This document shows positions 10,631 to 18,471 of a DNA stretch of 64,000 nt, piece after piece (positions within the stretch are counted from its first letter, which is position 1; each line of letters opens with the position of its first letter). The notes under the pieces are model-generated. The model had not been told where the DNA came from, searched no databases, and saw only the letters and a list, made by a program, of their open reading frames with translations. A program made the translations under genes and the position numbers. This DNA comes from SABY01 sp964523795 (GTDB lineage Bacteria; Bacteroidota; Bacteroidia; Bacteroidales; 4484-276): assembly GCA_964523795.1 (NCBI GenBank), contig CAZGAO010000009.1, forward strand, positions 25,929 through 89,928, written 5' to 3'.

Positions 10631-10650
10631 TAAAAAGAATAATACTTTTG
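10620..10650 (+). promoter_or_regulatory. Promoter for the TPR lipoprotein gene
   Basis: TTG at 10620-10622 and TACTTTTG at 10643-10650 are separated by 20 bp, which fits the Bacteroidota -33/-7 consensus. The predicted start site is about 60 bp before the next ATG. The -33 element overlaps the end of the preceding gene. Confidence 0.55.
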
Positions 10651-10720
10651 CTCGAATTGATATTTTGTTCAATAAATATTTTTAAAAACCAACATTTTAA
10701 ACTCATTAAATATTAAAGTT

Positions 10721-11368
10721 ATGAAAAAACAATTCTCCATCATTTTGCTAATGTTAATAGCAGGAATCACAACATTTGTTTCGTGTAAAAAAGAAACAAC
10801 GGAAATTTACAATCCGGCCGAAATCACCTTTAAAACATTGGAGCAGAGGCTCACCTCGCAGGGATGGCTGGCGTTTACTGCCGGAAATTATCAGCAGGCC
10901 GTGGATTCGTTCAATTTGGCCACACAGGCCAACAGCCTTTTTATGGATGCATACAACGGTTTGGGCTGGGCCTACGCCAGGCTTGACTTACTGGAACTGG
11001 CGCACAACAGTTTTACTACCTGCATGGTATCGCAAGAAAATATGCAGATTTATAAAGATGCCTGTGCAGGTCGCTCTTTTGTCAATCTGGCCATGGATAA
11101 TTATGCTAAAGCAATCCAGGATGTTGATAAGACCATTTTGGATGAAATTGAGCCGGGTTACTATTATACTTACCTGGATTATATTTTTAGGCACGAATCA
11201 GGCATTAATCAAAATAATCTATTGCTGGTAAAAGCCGAATCCTATTTTATGCTGGGTGCCTACGAAGCTTGTTTCAGTACGCTGGTTTTTATCGATGACA
11301 GCCTGGAAGAAACCACAAATCCCGAAGAGTTAGCCTTGATGATAGAACAATTAAAAGCAAGCATTTAA
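10721..11368 (+). CDS. TPR-repeat lipoprotein
   Basis: A 215-residue protein with a lipoprotein signal peptide. A hydrophobic N terminus is followed by FVSCKKE, so Cys22 is the probable lipidated residue. The body has tetratricopeptide-type helical repeats (GWLAFTAGNYQQAVDSFNLA, then LFMDAYNGLGWAYARLDL), a fold that mediates protein-protein contacts. It lies between T9SS cargo genes and ends 33 bp before the next one, so co-transcription is likely. It may be a periplasmic-side partner for the neighbouring secreted proteins; this is inference from position only. Confidence 0.75.
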   Translation: MKKQFSIILLMLIAGITTFVSCKKETTEIYNPAEITFKTLEQRLTSQGWLAFTAGNYQQAVDSFNLATQANSLFMDAYNGLGWAYARLDLLELAHNSFTTCMVSQENMQIYKDACAGRSFVNLAMDNYAKAIQDVDKTILDEIEPGYYYTYLDYIFRHESGINQNNLLLVKAESYFMLGAYEACFSTLVFIDDSLEETTNPEELALMIEQLKASI

Positions 11369-11401
11369 GAAATCAATTATTAACAATAAAATACAATAGC
11401 G

Positions 11402-14400
11402 ATGAAAAATATACAATACAAGATCAGGATTTTTACATTTATTGCAGCATGTACGCTGGGGCTTTTATTAACCCAAAGCCACCAAGCTACGGCACAGGTT
11501 CACCCCGATTTGGAAAATGTTTTGGAGAACCTGAACGATAATTACACAACGGTGAACAGTATCATCCCCAACCGCTACGATTTTACGAATGGAGAAACCG
11601 GATATTATATCTCCGATGGGGGTGATGATATGTACGATTATGGAAATTACCTATTCACCGACTATGGTGGCTCCATCAACTATTCAAATTATACAATTTC
11701 AACAAGCAGCTATTTTGGTGGTGAAGGAAAATATTTTACATGCAAATACCCAGGCTTGTTTGTCTTAGCAGCTAATCTTAATAGTATCAACACCTTTAGC
11801 ATAGAAGGTGATCTTGGTGGTTGGTCTGGATTAGTGGAGGGTGCCGTGCTTACGAGTGGGAACTATAAAGGGTTTGTAAAACGGGTTTATAGCAATAGTT
11901 CACCCTCGGTTAACCACCTTATTATCGTGGAAAACGATCCGGCAGTTAGCCAAACATATTCCAGTGCCTATTATTCTGATAACCATGTTGTCAATTCGCT
12001 GAACAATGTTACACGATTATACTACCTGCTGTATGCCGGCAGCAACGGTGCATACATCGACAATGCCGCCACCCAGGATATTATGGATGCCTTTGTGGCC
12101 TTGCTGCGCACCGACAGTATCCCTCCCAATCCGGTGAGCAATTTGGTGATGAGTGAAATTTTAAATTCCAGTGCTACCGTGAGTTTCACCGCACCCTCGG
12201 ATGATGAAATCACCGAGCCGGTTAATGCTTATGATGTGCGGCTCAGCACTTCGCCAATTACTTCTTTAAATTATTTTAATGCTCCTGAATATGAGCAAAG
12301 CATGGTTCCCGGCACTCCAGGCTCAAGCGAAACCCTTGCACTTACCGACTTACTTGGCGCAACTCAATACTGGTTAGGCATAAAGTCGATGGACGAAGGC
12401 GAAAACTATTCTTCGGCGGTAATTACTTCATTCACCACCGGGCTTGATCCTACCATAGAAGTTTCGGTGGAAAGCTTGGATTTTGACCTGGCCATTGGCG
12501 AAACAGGAAGTGGAAGTTTTAATATTTCAAATACCTCAAGCGGGACAGCCCCTCTGAGCTACTCCATAAATGTAGAAGCCCCGCCAATAAACGATTTTCT
12601 GTGCTACGTGCCGGTCGATTACCAAAAACTGGTTGAGGTTAATCTGCAAACAAATCAGCAGGAAGCTATCGATATCCACTTTCAGGCATCGCAGGTTGAT
12701 TATGTTAGTAATAGCGATGATGTGTGGGCTAGCAGTACCAGCTCTGACAGGGTTGCAGTTATTTCTGCCATTGATCATAGCATTAAAAAAGAGCTGACTC
12801 TGAATAATCTATTCAGGGTTTGCATGCCGAAAAACCAGGATTTGGCTTATCTGGTTTTTCACTCAAACCAAACCAGTGTGCAGATATATAACACCAATTC
12901 TATTACGCTTGCAAACTCGTATGTACTTCCCATATCAGGACAGCCCGATGATGTAAAAATTACGCCCGATGGCTCTAAAATATGTGTGCTGGATAATTAT
13001 TATTTTAAAACTTTTGATGCCACAAATGGACAAGAATTGAATAGTTTTTATTTGGATTATTCCCCTGCTAATAATTTCATCATTTCCAATGATGGTAATT
13101 TTGCCTATGGTTACAATTCGGGTTATGGTGCCATTAATAAGATTAACCTAAACAACGGCGACCAGAGCTATGTAGCTACTTCTTATTATACTGCAGCTCT
13201 TACGCTTTCGCCAGATGACCAGACTCTTTTTGTAGGCTATAGTTCTTATCCCTACATTACAGTGATCAACGCCCAAACAATGCAGACACTGTACAATCTG
13301 AACACAGCAGAAAGCAGCACCACAACTGATCTGCATGTGTCGGAAGATGGTAAATTTTTGTATTGCCTGAGTAGATACGATAACAATATCACCACTTTCG
13401 ATCTTATAACTTCACAAATTGTTGGAAGTATTGCTGTGGGTTATAATGCCTACTCATTTGCTTTTCCGGGTGGCTACTTCGATTACCTCACCGTTAATCC
13501 CACCGAAGGAATTTTGCCTGCTAACCAGCAACAGGAAATAGAAATTACCATTGATAGCAAAGGCTTGCTGCCCGGAATTTACCAGGCCAGCCTGCTAATC
13601 AACAGCAACGACCCTGCCTCCCCAAGCATAAGCATTCCTATTAACATAACAGCAAATGATATTATTGGCCCTGATTTTAATATTGCCTTCTTCCAAAATC
13701 AATATCTGACAAGCAATCTTAAGGTGCTGATTTTTGCCCGTGAACCATTGCCTCAATATCCGAGCCTGAGTGCCGGAACCGATAATGTGGAAGTGGAAAT
13801 GCTCGATTCGCTAAACCATATTTACATGGCCGGCTATAAACTTGGTGCCACGCAAAACATCACTTTTACAGTTAGTGGGAAGGACAGCGTTGGGAATACC
13901 TCAACTTTCGATCGGGTTTTGAGCAGCACACTTGCCCTGAAAAATGCACGTATTGCAGCCATTTACCCCAACGAGGAGGTGAATGTAGATTTTGATTCCG
14001 AAACTTTTATCAACGATACTTATCTTACCATCTGGAAAGAAGAAGTGGATGATGAAACCATTTATCACATCGGGCCTGAAGCAATGCAAACAGATAAGTC
14101 TGCTACGCTGTCGATATCATGGCCTGATGCCATGAAGCAGACAGTAAAACCCGAAAACATGGCCATATACCGGCAGGATGCGGAGGCTGAAACCTGGATT
14201 GAGATACCAAGCTACATCAACAGGTTGAATGAGCAGGTTGTTGCCGAAATAGATAAGTTGGGAATTTATAAAATTGGCATCAATCAAAACACCCATTCCT
14301 TGGATGTGCCTCCCAAAACAAGTTTAGCAGAAATGGTGCAAGCCTCACCCAATCCATTTTCAGGAATTACCACATTGAGCTATCAAAATCCTGAAGAAGG

Positions 14401-14584
14401 ACAAGTTCAGATTTCTTTGTACGATCTTGCCGGAAATAAAATTTCAACCCTCTTTAATGAATATCAGCCGGAAGGCATCAACAACTTTTCGCTGGATGGA
14501 CGGGTTCTGAAAAATGGCATGTATTTATGCAAAATAAACACCGGCAGCGGTGAGCTGATACAGCGACTTGTAAAGATTAACTAA
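11402..14584 (+). CDS. T9SS cargo protein with fibronectin type III and beta-propeller domains
   Basis: A 1,060-residue protein with a signal peptide (cleavage near TAQVHP, residue 32). An N-terminal region of about 200 residues rich in Tyr, Asn and Ser matches nothing I recognise. A fibronectin type III domain follows (about 238-345; PPNPVSNLVMSEI), then an abnormal-spindle-like linker, a beta-propeller of YncE type (about 395-700, blades such as ITPDGSKICVLDNYYF), a second Ig-like segment and a C-terminal sorting domain (ASPNPFSGITTLSYQNP to LIQRLVKIN). Exported by T9SS. Function is likely structural or adhesive; no catalytic motif is visible. Confidence 0.85.
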   Translation: MKNIQYKIRIFTFIAACTLGLLLTQSHQATAQVHPDLENVLENLNDNYTTVNSIIPNRYDFTNGETGYYISDGGDDMYDYGNYLFTDYGGSINYSNYTISTSSYFGGEGKYFTCKYPGLFVLAANLNSINTFSIEGDLGGWSGLVEGAVLTSGNYKGFVKRVYSNSSPSVNHLIIVENDPAVSQTYSSAYYSDNHVVNSLNNVTRLYYLLYAGSNGAYIDNAATQDIMDAFVALLRTDSIPPNPVSNLVMSEILNSSATVSFTAPSDDEITEPVNAYDVRLSTSPITSLNYFNAPEYEQSMVPGTPGSSETLALTDLLGATQYWLGIKSMDEGENYSSAVITSFTTGLDPTIEVSVESLDFDLAIGETGSGSFNISNTSSGTAPLSYSINVEAPPINDFLCYVPVDYQKLVEVNLQTNQQEAIDIHFQASQVDYVSNSDDVWASSTSSDRVAVISAIDHSIKKELTLNNLFRVCMPKNQDLAYLVFHSNQTSVQIYNTNSITLANSYVLPISGQPDDVKITPDGSKICVLDNYYFKTFDATNGQELNSFYLDYSPANNFIISNDGNFAYGYNSGYGAINKINLNNGDQSYVATSYYTAALTLSPDDQTLFVGYSSYPYITVINAQTMQTLYNLNTAESSTTTDLHVSEDGKFLYCLSRYDNNITTFDLITSQIVGSIAVGYNAYSFAFPGGYFDYLTVNPTEGILPANQQQEIEITIDSKGLLPGIYQASLLINSNDPASPSISIPINITANDIIGPDFNIAFFQNQYLTSNLKVLIFAREPLPQYPSLSAGTDNVEVEMLDSLNHIYMAGYKLGATQNITFTVSGKDSVGNTSTFDRVLSSTLALKNARIAAIYPNEEVNVDFDSETFINDTYLTIWKEEVDDETIYHIGPEAMQTDKSATLSISWPDAMKQTVKPENMAIYRQDAEAETWIEIPSYINRLNEQVVAEIDKLGIYKIGINQNTHSLDVPPKTSLAEMVQASPNPFSGITTLSYQNPEEGQVQISLYDLAGNKISTLFNEYQPEGINNFSLDGRVLKNGMYLCKINTGSGELIQRLVKIN

Positions 14585-14632
14585 GTAAGGGGGTGAAACA
14601 ACTTCGCCTGTAACAACAAATTTTTTGTGTAG

Positions 14633-14666
14633 CCACACTTGCCCGCTCGAAGTCGGGCAAGTGTGG
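14633..14666 (+). terminator. Perfect 13-bp hairpin after the T9SS gene
   Basis: CCACACTTGCCCG and CGGGCAAGTGTGG form a perfect 13-bp stem around an 8-nt loop, 49 bp after the stop codon. No run of T follows, so it is either an mRNA-stabilising hairpin, a weak terminator or a short mobile palindrome. Confidence 0.5.
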
Positions 14667-14783
14667 ATTCTATTTTCGCGTGAATACGGATGCAAATTCC
14701 GGTTAATCTGTTTGTGTAAAGTCAAAAAGTTTCTTTTAAAACCCAAATTTTTATTAAAAATATCAAAGTTGTGATATTAAGTA

Positions 14784-14791
14784 TATCTTTG
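14784..14791 (+). promoter_or_regulatory. -7 box of the cold-shock gene
   Basis: TATCTTTG matches TAnnTTTG. It is followed by GCAGCGAC and a leader of about 35 nt before the ATG. No good -33 element is visible. Confidence 0.5.
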
Positions 14792-14830
14792 CAGCGACAA
14801 TTTTAATTAAATAACAGTATTATTATTAGT

Positions 14831-15022
14831 ATGAAAGAAGGTAAAGTAAAATTCTTCAACGAAGCCAAAGGTTTTGGTTTTATTAAAGATGCAGAAACAG
14901 ACGAAGAATACTTCGTACACGTAACCGGTCTTATCGATCGCATTAACGAAGATGACGATGTATCGTTTGAACTCAAGCAAGGCAAAAAAGGATTGAACGC
15001 TGTAAATGTGAAACTTATCTAG
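14831..15022 (+). CDS. Cold-shock domain protein (CspA family)
   Basis: A 63-residue single-domain protein, the usual size of this family. It carries both RNA-binding motifs: KGFGFI at residues 14-19 and YFVHV at 27-31 (family consensus FVH). It binds single-stranded RNA or DNA and prevents secondary structure in mRNA during cold shock or growth. It is a monocistronic gene with its own promoter box and a strong terminator 24 bp after the stop. Confidence 0.92.
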   Translation: MKEGKVKFFNEAKGFGFIKDAETDEEYFVHVTGLIDRINEDDDVSFELKQGKKGLNAVNVKLI

Positions 15023-15045
15023 TTTATAATAAGTAAAGAAATCCT

Positions 15046-15076
15046 AAAAGCCCCAAATTTATTTGGGGCTTTTTTT
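15046..15076 (+). terminator. Rho-independent terminator of the cold-shock gene
   Basis: AAAAGCCCCAAAT pairs with ATTTGGGGCTTTT around a two-base turn and is followed by a T run. This is a textbook intrinsic terminator. Confidence 0.92.
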
Positions 15077-15165
15077 GTGCCCATTTCCCACCTTCCGATA
15101 AAATCAACTATTTTAGTTGCCTGAATAATATTTTATCATTCACCACTCACTAAACGATTTTTGCT

Positions 15166-18150
15166 ATGCGCGTATTTACGATCAAAACGGCTTTCCTCAT
15201 CCTTGTTCTTGCTTGCTCTATCCCGCTATCAGCGCAGGTTGTAATCAACGAATACTCCGCATCCAACCTGAGTAGTTTTATGGATAACTACGAAAAATAC
15301 GAAGACTGGGTCGAACTTTACAACCCGGGTTTCTCAGCGGTGGATTTGGACGGCTACGGCCTGAGCGATAAAATAAATAATCCTTTCAAGTGGGTCTTTC
15401 CCGAAGGTACCCTCATACCTGCCAATGGATTTTTGCGGATATGGGCTTCGGGGCGCAACGAAAGCACTTCCCCCAATCATCTGCATAGCAATTTCAAATT
15501 ATCTCAAACCAAAGATGAAGCCGAGCACGTGGTGCTGACCGATCCATCGGGTACAAGCCTGGATGAGGTGCAACTTGCCCTGACCCAAACAGAACACTCG
15601 CGTGGTCGTATCAGCAATGGCTCGGAACAATGGGCGGTTTTTACAAATCCCACTCCGGCCGGGTCGAACAACGGTGCCGCCGCCTATGAACGCTATGCCC
15701 TGAAACCGGAGATGAACATGCCCGCAGGTTTTTACGATAACGGACTCTTGATTTCACTCAGCACCGATGAAACCGATGCTTCGATCCATTTTACCCTGGA
15801 TGGAAGTAAGCCCACCAGTGCATCGCAGCTTTTTACCACGCCCATTTCCATTAGCGAAACTACCATCGTCAAAGCGATTACGGTAAGCGATGATGCCAAT
15901 GTTTTGAACAGTTTTATTTGTTTCAATACCTATTTTATCAACGAAAGTCATAGCCTCGCCGTAATGTCCTTGTCGGCCGCTGACCTCGACAATCTGCTTA
16001 ATGGCAATCAGTCGCTCAGACCCTTTGGCACTTTCGAGTATTTTAACGGCGAGGGCGAAAGAACCACCTTTGGCTATGGCGAGTTTAACGAACATGGCCA
16101 GGATTCGTGGGTTCACGACCAGCGCAGCATCGACTATATCAGTCGCGATGAGTGTGGCTATAATTACGCCATCCGCGAAAAGCTAATCCCCTTTAGCGAC
16201 CGCGATGAGTTTCAGCGCGTCATCCTGCGTGCCGCCGGCGACGACAATTATCCTGGCATCGACACCAGTGCTCACCTGCGCGATTATTTTATCCAAAATA
16301 CTGCCGACAAGGGCGGTTTGCACCTGGACGTGCGCAAAGGACAAAAAGGAGTGATTTATGTTAACGGCGAATATTGGGGCGTGTATGGCTTTCGCGAAAA
16401 GGTGAGCGACCACGATTTTACCGAGTATTATTACGATCAGGATAAATACAATATTTATTTCCTCAAACTGTGGGGCGGCACTTGGGCCGAATATGGCGGC
16501 CAGGCGGCCTTTGATGATTGGAACGAGCTGCACGACTTTATTAAAAACCAAAATATGAATAACCTTGAAAACTGGGATTATGTAAAATCAAGGTATGATT
16601 ACAAAAGTCTGGTCGATTATATCCATATCAATTCTTTTGTGGTTTGCTCGGATTGGATAAACTGGAACGTGGGCTGGTGGCGCGGCTTAAACCCGGAGGG
16701 TGGCCACCAGAAGTGGGGCTATATTTTGTGGGACGAAGATGCTACCTTTGCCCATTACATCAACTACACCGGCGTTCCGGGCATTAGTCCTTACACCAGT
16801 CCCTGTTTTCCTGAAGGCTTATCGAGCGATCCCGAAGAGCATATCCTGGTGCTGAATAAGCTGCGTGCCAATCCTGAATTTAACAACTACTATATTTCGA
16901 GATATGTTGATTTGTACAACACGGTTTTTCGTCCCGAGCGCATGATTGCCTACCTGGATTCGATCGAGGTGGAGATGGAAGACGAGATGGCGCAGCATGT
17001 GCTTCGCTGGGGTGGTTCGGTGGAGCAGTGGAGAAACAATGTGCAGAAAATCCGCAATTTCATTGCAAATCGTCATAATTATCTTCCCCAGGGTTTTGAT
17101 AACTGTTGGGATCTGGATGGCCCTTACCCGCTCAGCATAACCGTGGAACCCGAGGGAGCCGGAGCAGTACAGCTAAATTCGCTTACCCTGAACCAATTTC
17201 CTTTTCAGGGCGATTATTTTGGCGGTATCGATGTAAATCTGGAAGCCCTGCAAGTGAATCCCGAATATGAATTCGATTTCTGGGAATTAGAAAATCATAG
17301 CCTCGTGCCCAACGATAGTGCCCTGCAGGTAAGTCTGAATTTAAACCAGAGCGAAAATATTGTGGCGCATTTTAAGGAAAGGGTTTTTATGGATTCGCTG
17401 GTCATCAACGAAATTAACTATAACTCGGCCAACGATTTTGATACCGATGATTGGGTGGAATTGTATAATCCCCATTTGTACGACCTGGATATCGAAGGCT
17501 GGAAACTGATGGACAGCAACGATGATAATGTGTTTGTCTTTCCGTCGAATACCATCGTAGAATCAGACCAATACCTCGTGCTTTGTCGCGATTTGGAATT
17601 ATTCAACAGTTTCAATCCTAATGTTGAAAATGCAATAGGAAATATGGATTTTGGCTTTAGCAGCAACGGCGAGCTTATCCGGCTTTTCAACGAAGAAGGG
17701 GTTTTGATCGACACGGTACATTATCTCGATACGGAGCCTTGGCCGCTCGAACCTGACGGTAATGGCCCCAGCCTGGAGCTTATCCTTCCGCACTATAACA
17801 ATGCCCTCGCCGAAAGCTGGATGGCTTCGCCCATGCACGGCACGCCGGGCGAAATCAACAGCTACTGGCTAAACCTGCCCGAAGAGGCTCAGCAAAGCTC
17901 TGCACAATTAAGGGTTGTCCCCAATCCCGTTTCCGGGAATGCAATCGTGAAAATTGAAACTGCCGATGAGATTATAAACGCCAGCATTTTGCTTTACAAT
18001 GTTTTTGGTGCCTTGGTAAAAGAGGAGCACCACATCCACAGCAAACAATTATTCCTTGAAGTTGGGCAACTCGAAAAGGGTTTGTATCTGCTTCGCTTTA
18101 TTGATGAAAGTCAGGCTATTGATGTATCAATAAAAATTGTGGTGGAATAG
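15166..18150 (+). CDS. T9SS cargo protein with lamin-tail and CotH-type kinase domains
   Basis: A 994-residue protein with a signal peptide ending LSAQ (residue 24). A lamin-tail domain (about 25-145; INEYSASNLSSFMDNYEKYEDWVELYNP in two stretches) is followed by a chitobiase/FN3-like module (about 175-260; FTLDGSKPTSASQLF). A CotH-like atypical kinase domain spans about 270-640. Within it, YGFREKVSDHDF and ILWDEDATFAHY fit the Mg/ATP-binding WDxDxxF signature. A bacterial-repeat module, a second lamin-tail domain (about 745-860) and a sorting domain ending KIVVE complete it. CotH kinases phosphorylate extracellular proteins in spore coats and elsewhere; substrate here unknown. Confidence 0.88.
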   Translation: MRVFTIKTAFLILVLACSIPLSAQVVINEYSASNLSSFMDNYEKYEDWVELYNPGFSAVDLDGYGLSDKINNPFKWVFPEGTLIPANGFLRIWASGRNESTSPNHLHSNFKLSQTKDEAEHVVLTDPSGTSLDEVQLALTQTEHSRGRISNGSEQWAVFTNPTPAGSNNGAAAYERYALKPEMNMPAGFYDNGLLISLSTDETDASIHFTLDGSKPTSASQLFTTPISISETTIVKAITVSDDANVLNSFICFNTYFINESHSLAVMSLSAADLDNLLNGNQSLRPFGTFEYFNGEGERTTFGYGEFNEHGQDSWVHDQRSIDYISRDECGYNYAIREKLIPFSDRDEFQRVILRAAGDDNYPGIDTSAHLRDYFIQNTADKGGLHLDVRKGQKGVIYVNGEYWGVYGFREKVSDHDFTEYYYDQDKYNIYFLKLWGGTWAEYGGQAAFDDWNELHDFIKNQNMNNLENWDYVKSRYDYKSLVDYIHINSFVVCSDWINWNVGWWRGLNPEGGHQKWGYILWDEDATFAHYINYTGVPGISPYTSPCFPEGLSSDPEEHILVLNKLRANPEFNNYYISRYVDLYNTVFRPERMIAYLDSIEVEMEDEMAQHVLRWGGSVEQWRNNVQKIRNFIANRHNYLPQGFDNCWDLDGPYPLSITVEPEGAGAVQLNSLTLNQFPFQGDYFGGIDVNLEALQVNPEYEFDFWELENHSLVPNDSALQVSLNLNQSENIVAHFKERVFMDSLVINEINYNSANDFDTDDWVELYNPHLYDLDIEGWKLMDSNDDNVFVFPSNTIVESDQYLVLCRDLELFNSFNPNVENAIGNMDFGFSSNGELIRLFNEEGVLIDTVHYLDTEPWPLEPDGNGPSLELILPHYNNALAESWMASPMHGTPGEINSYWLNLPEEAQQSSAQLRVVPNPVSGNAIVKIETADEIINASILLYNVFGALVKEEHHIHSKQLFLEVGQLEKGLYLLRFIDESQAIDVSIKIVVE

Positions 18151-18158
18151 ATAAGTTT

Positions 18159-18250
18159 CAGAGACGCGCAAATTACGCGTCTGTACTGTTGCAAGCAATT
18201 TTTTATTTTCTTTTTGGAATTCCAGAGACGCGCAAATTGCGCGTCTGTGC
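18159..18250. repeat. Two copies of an AGACGCG palindromic repeat
   Basis: CAGAGACGCGCAAATT continues into ACGCGTCTGTAC in the first copy (18159-18186) and GCGCGTCTGTGC in the second (18223-18250). Each is an inverted repeat AGACGCG/CGCGTCT around a short centre. Related palindromes recur near 52.97, 53.05 and 54.31 kb, so this is a dispersed REP-like family. Confidence 0.75.
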
Positions 18251-18284
18251 AAGCTCAGCATCTTTTATAAATCCAGGCATAAAA

Positions 18285-18396
18285 TCATTCGTGCATTTCT
18301 GCCAAAAATGGCGGGCAGGCGTGGCATCAGAAATAAAAATTCATTCGTGCATTTCCGCCAAAAAGGGCGGACAGGCGTGGCCTCAAAAATAAAAAA
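18285..18396. repeat. Tandem 56-bp repeat, two copies
   Basis: The segment beginning TCATTCGTGCATTTC at 18285 is repeated at 18341 with a 56-bp period and few differences. Each copy contains GCGGGCAGGCGTGG or a close variant. It is non-coding and lies between two T9SS genes. Confidence 0.8.
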
Positions 18397-18406
18397 TTGT
18401 ATTTTT

Positions 18407-18450
18407 ATCAAAAATTTGAGTAATTCGCAAATCAAAATTTGAGTCATTCG
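18407..18450. repeat. Direct repeat just before the VCBS-type T9SS gene
   Basis: ATCAAAAATTTGAGTAATT at 18407 recurs as ATCAAAATTTGAGTCATTCG at 18431-18450, one repeat length (24 bp) later. It ends 22 bp before the ATG, so it could be a paired binding site. With the two entries before it, this accounts for the 321-bp spacer. Confidence 0.6.
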
Positions 18451-18471
18451 ATAATCTAAAACGATATCATC

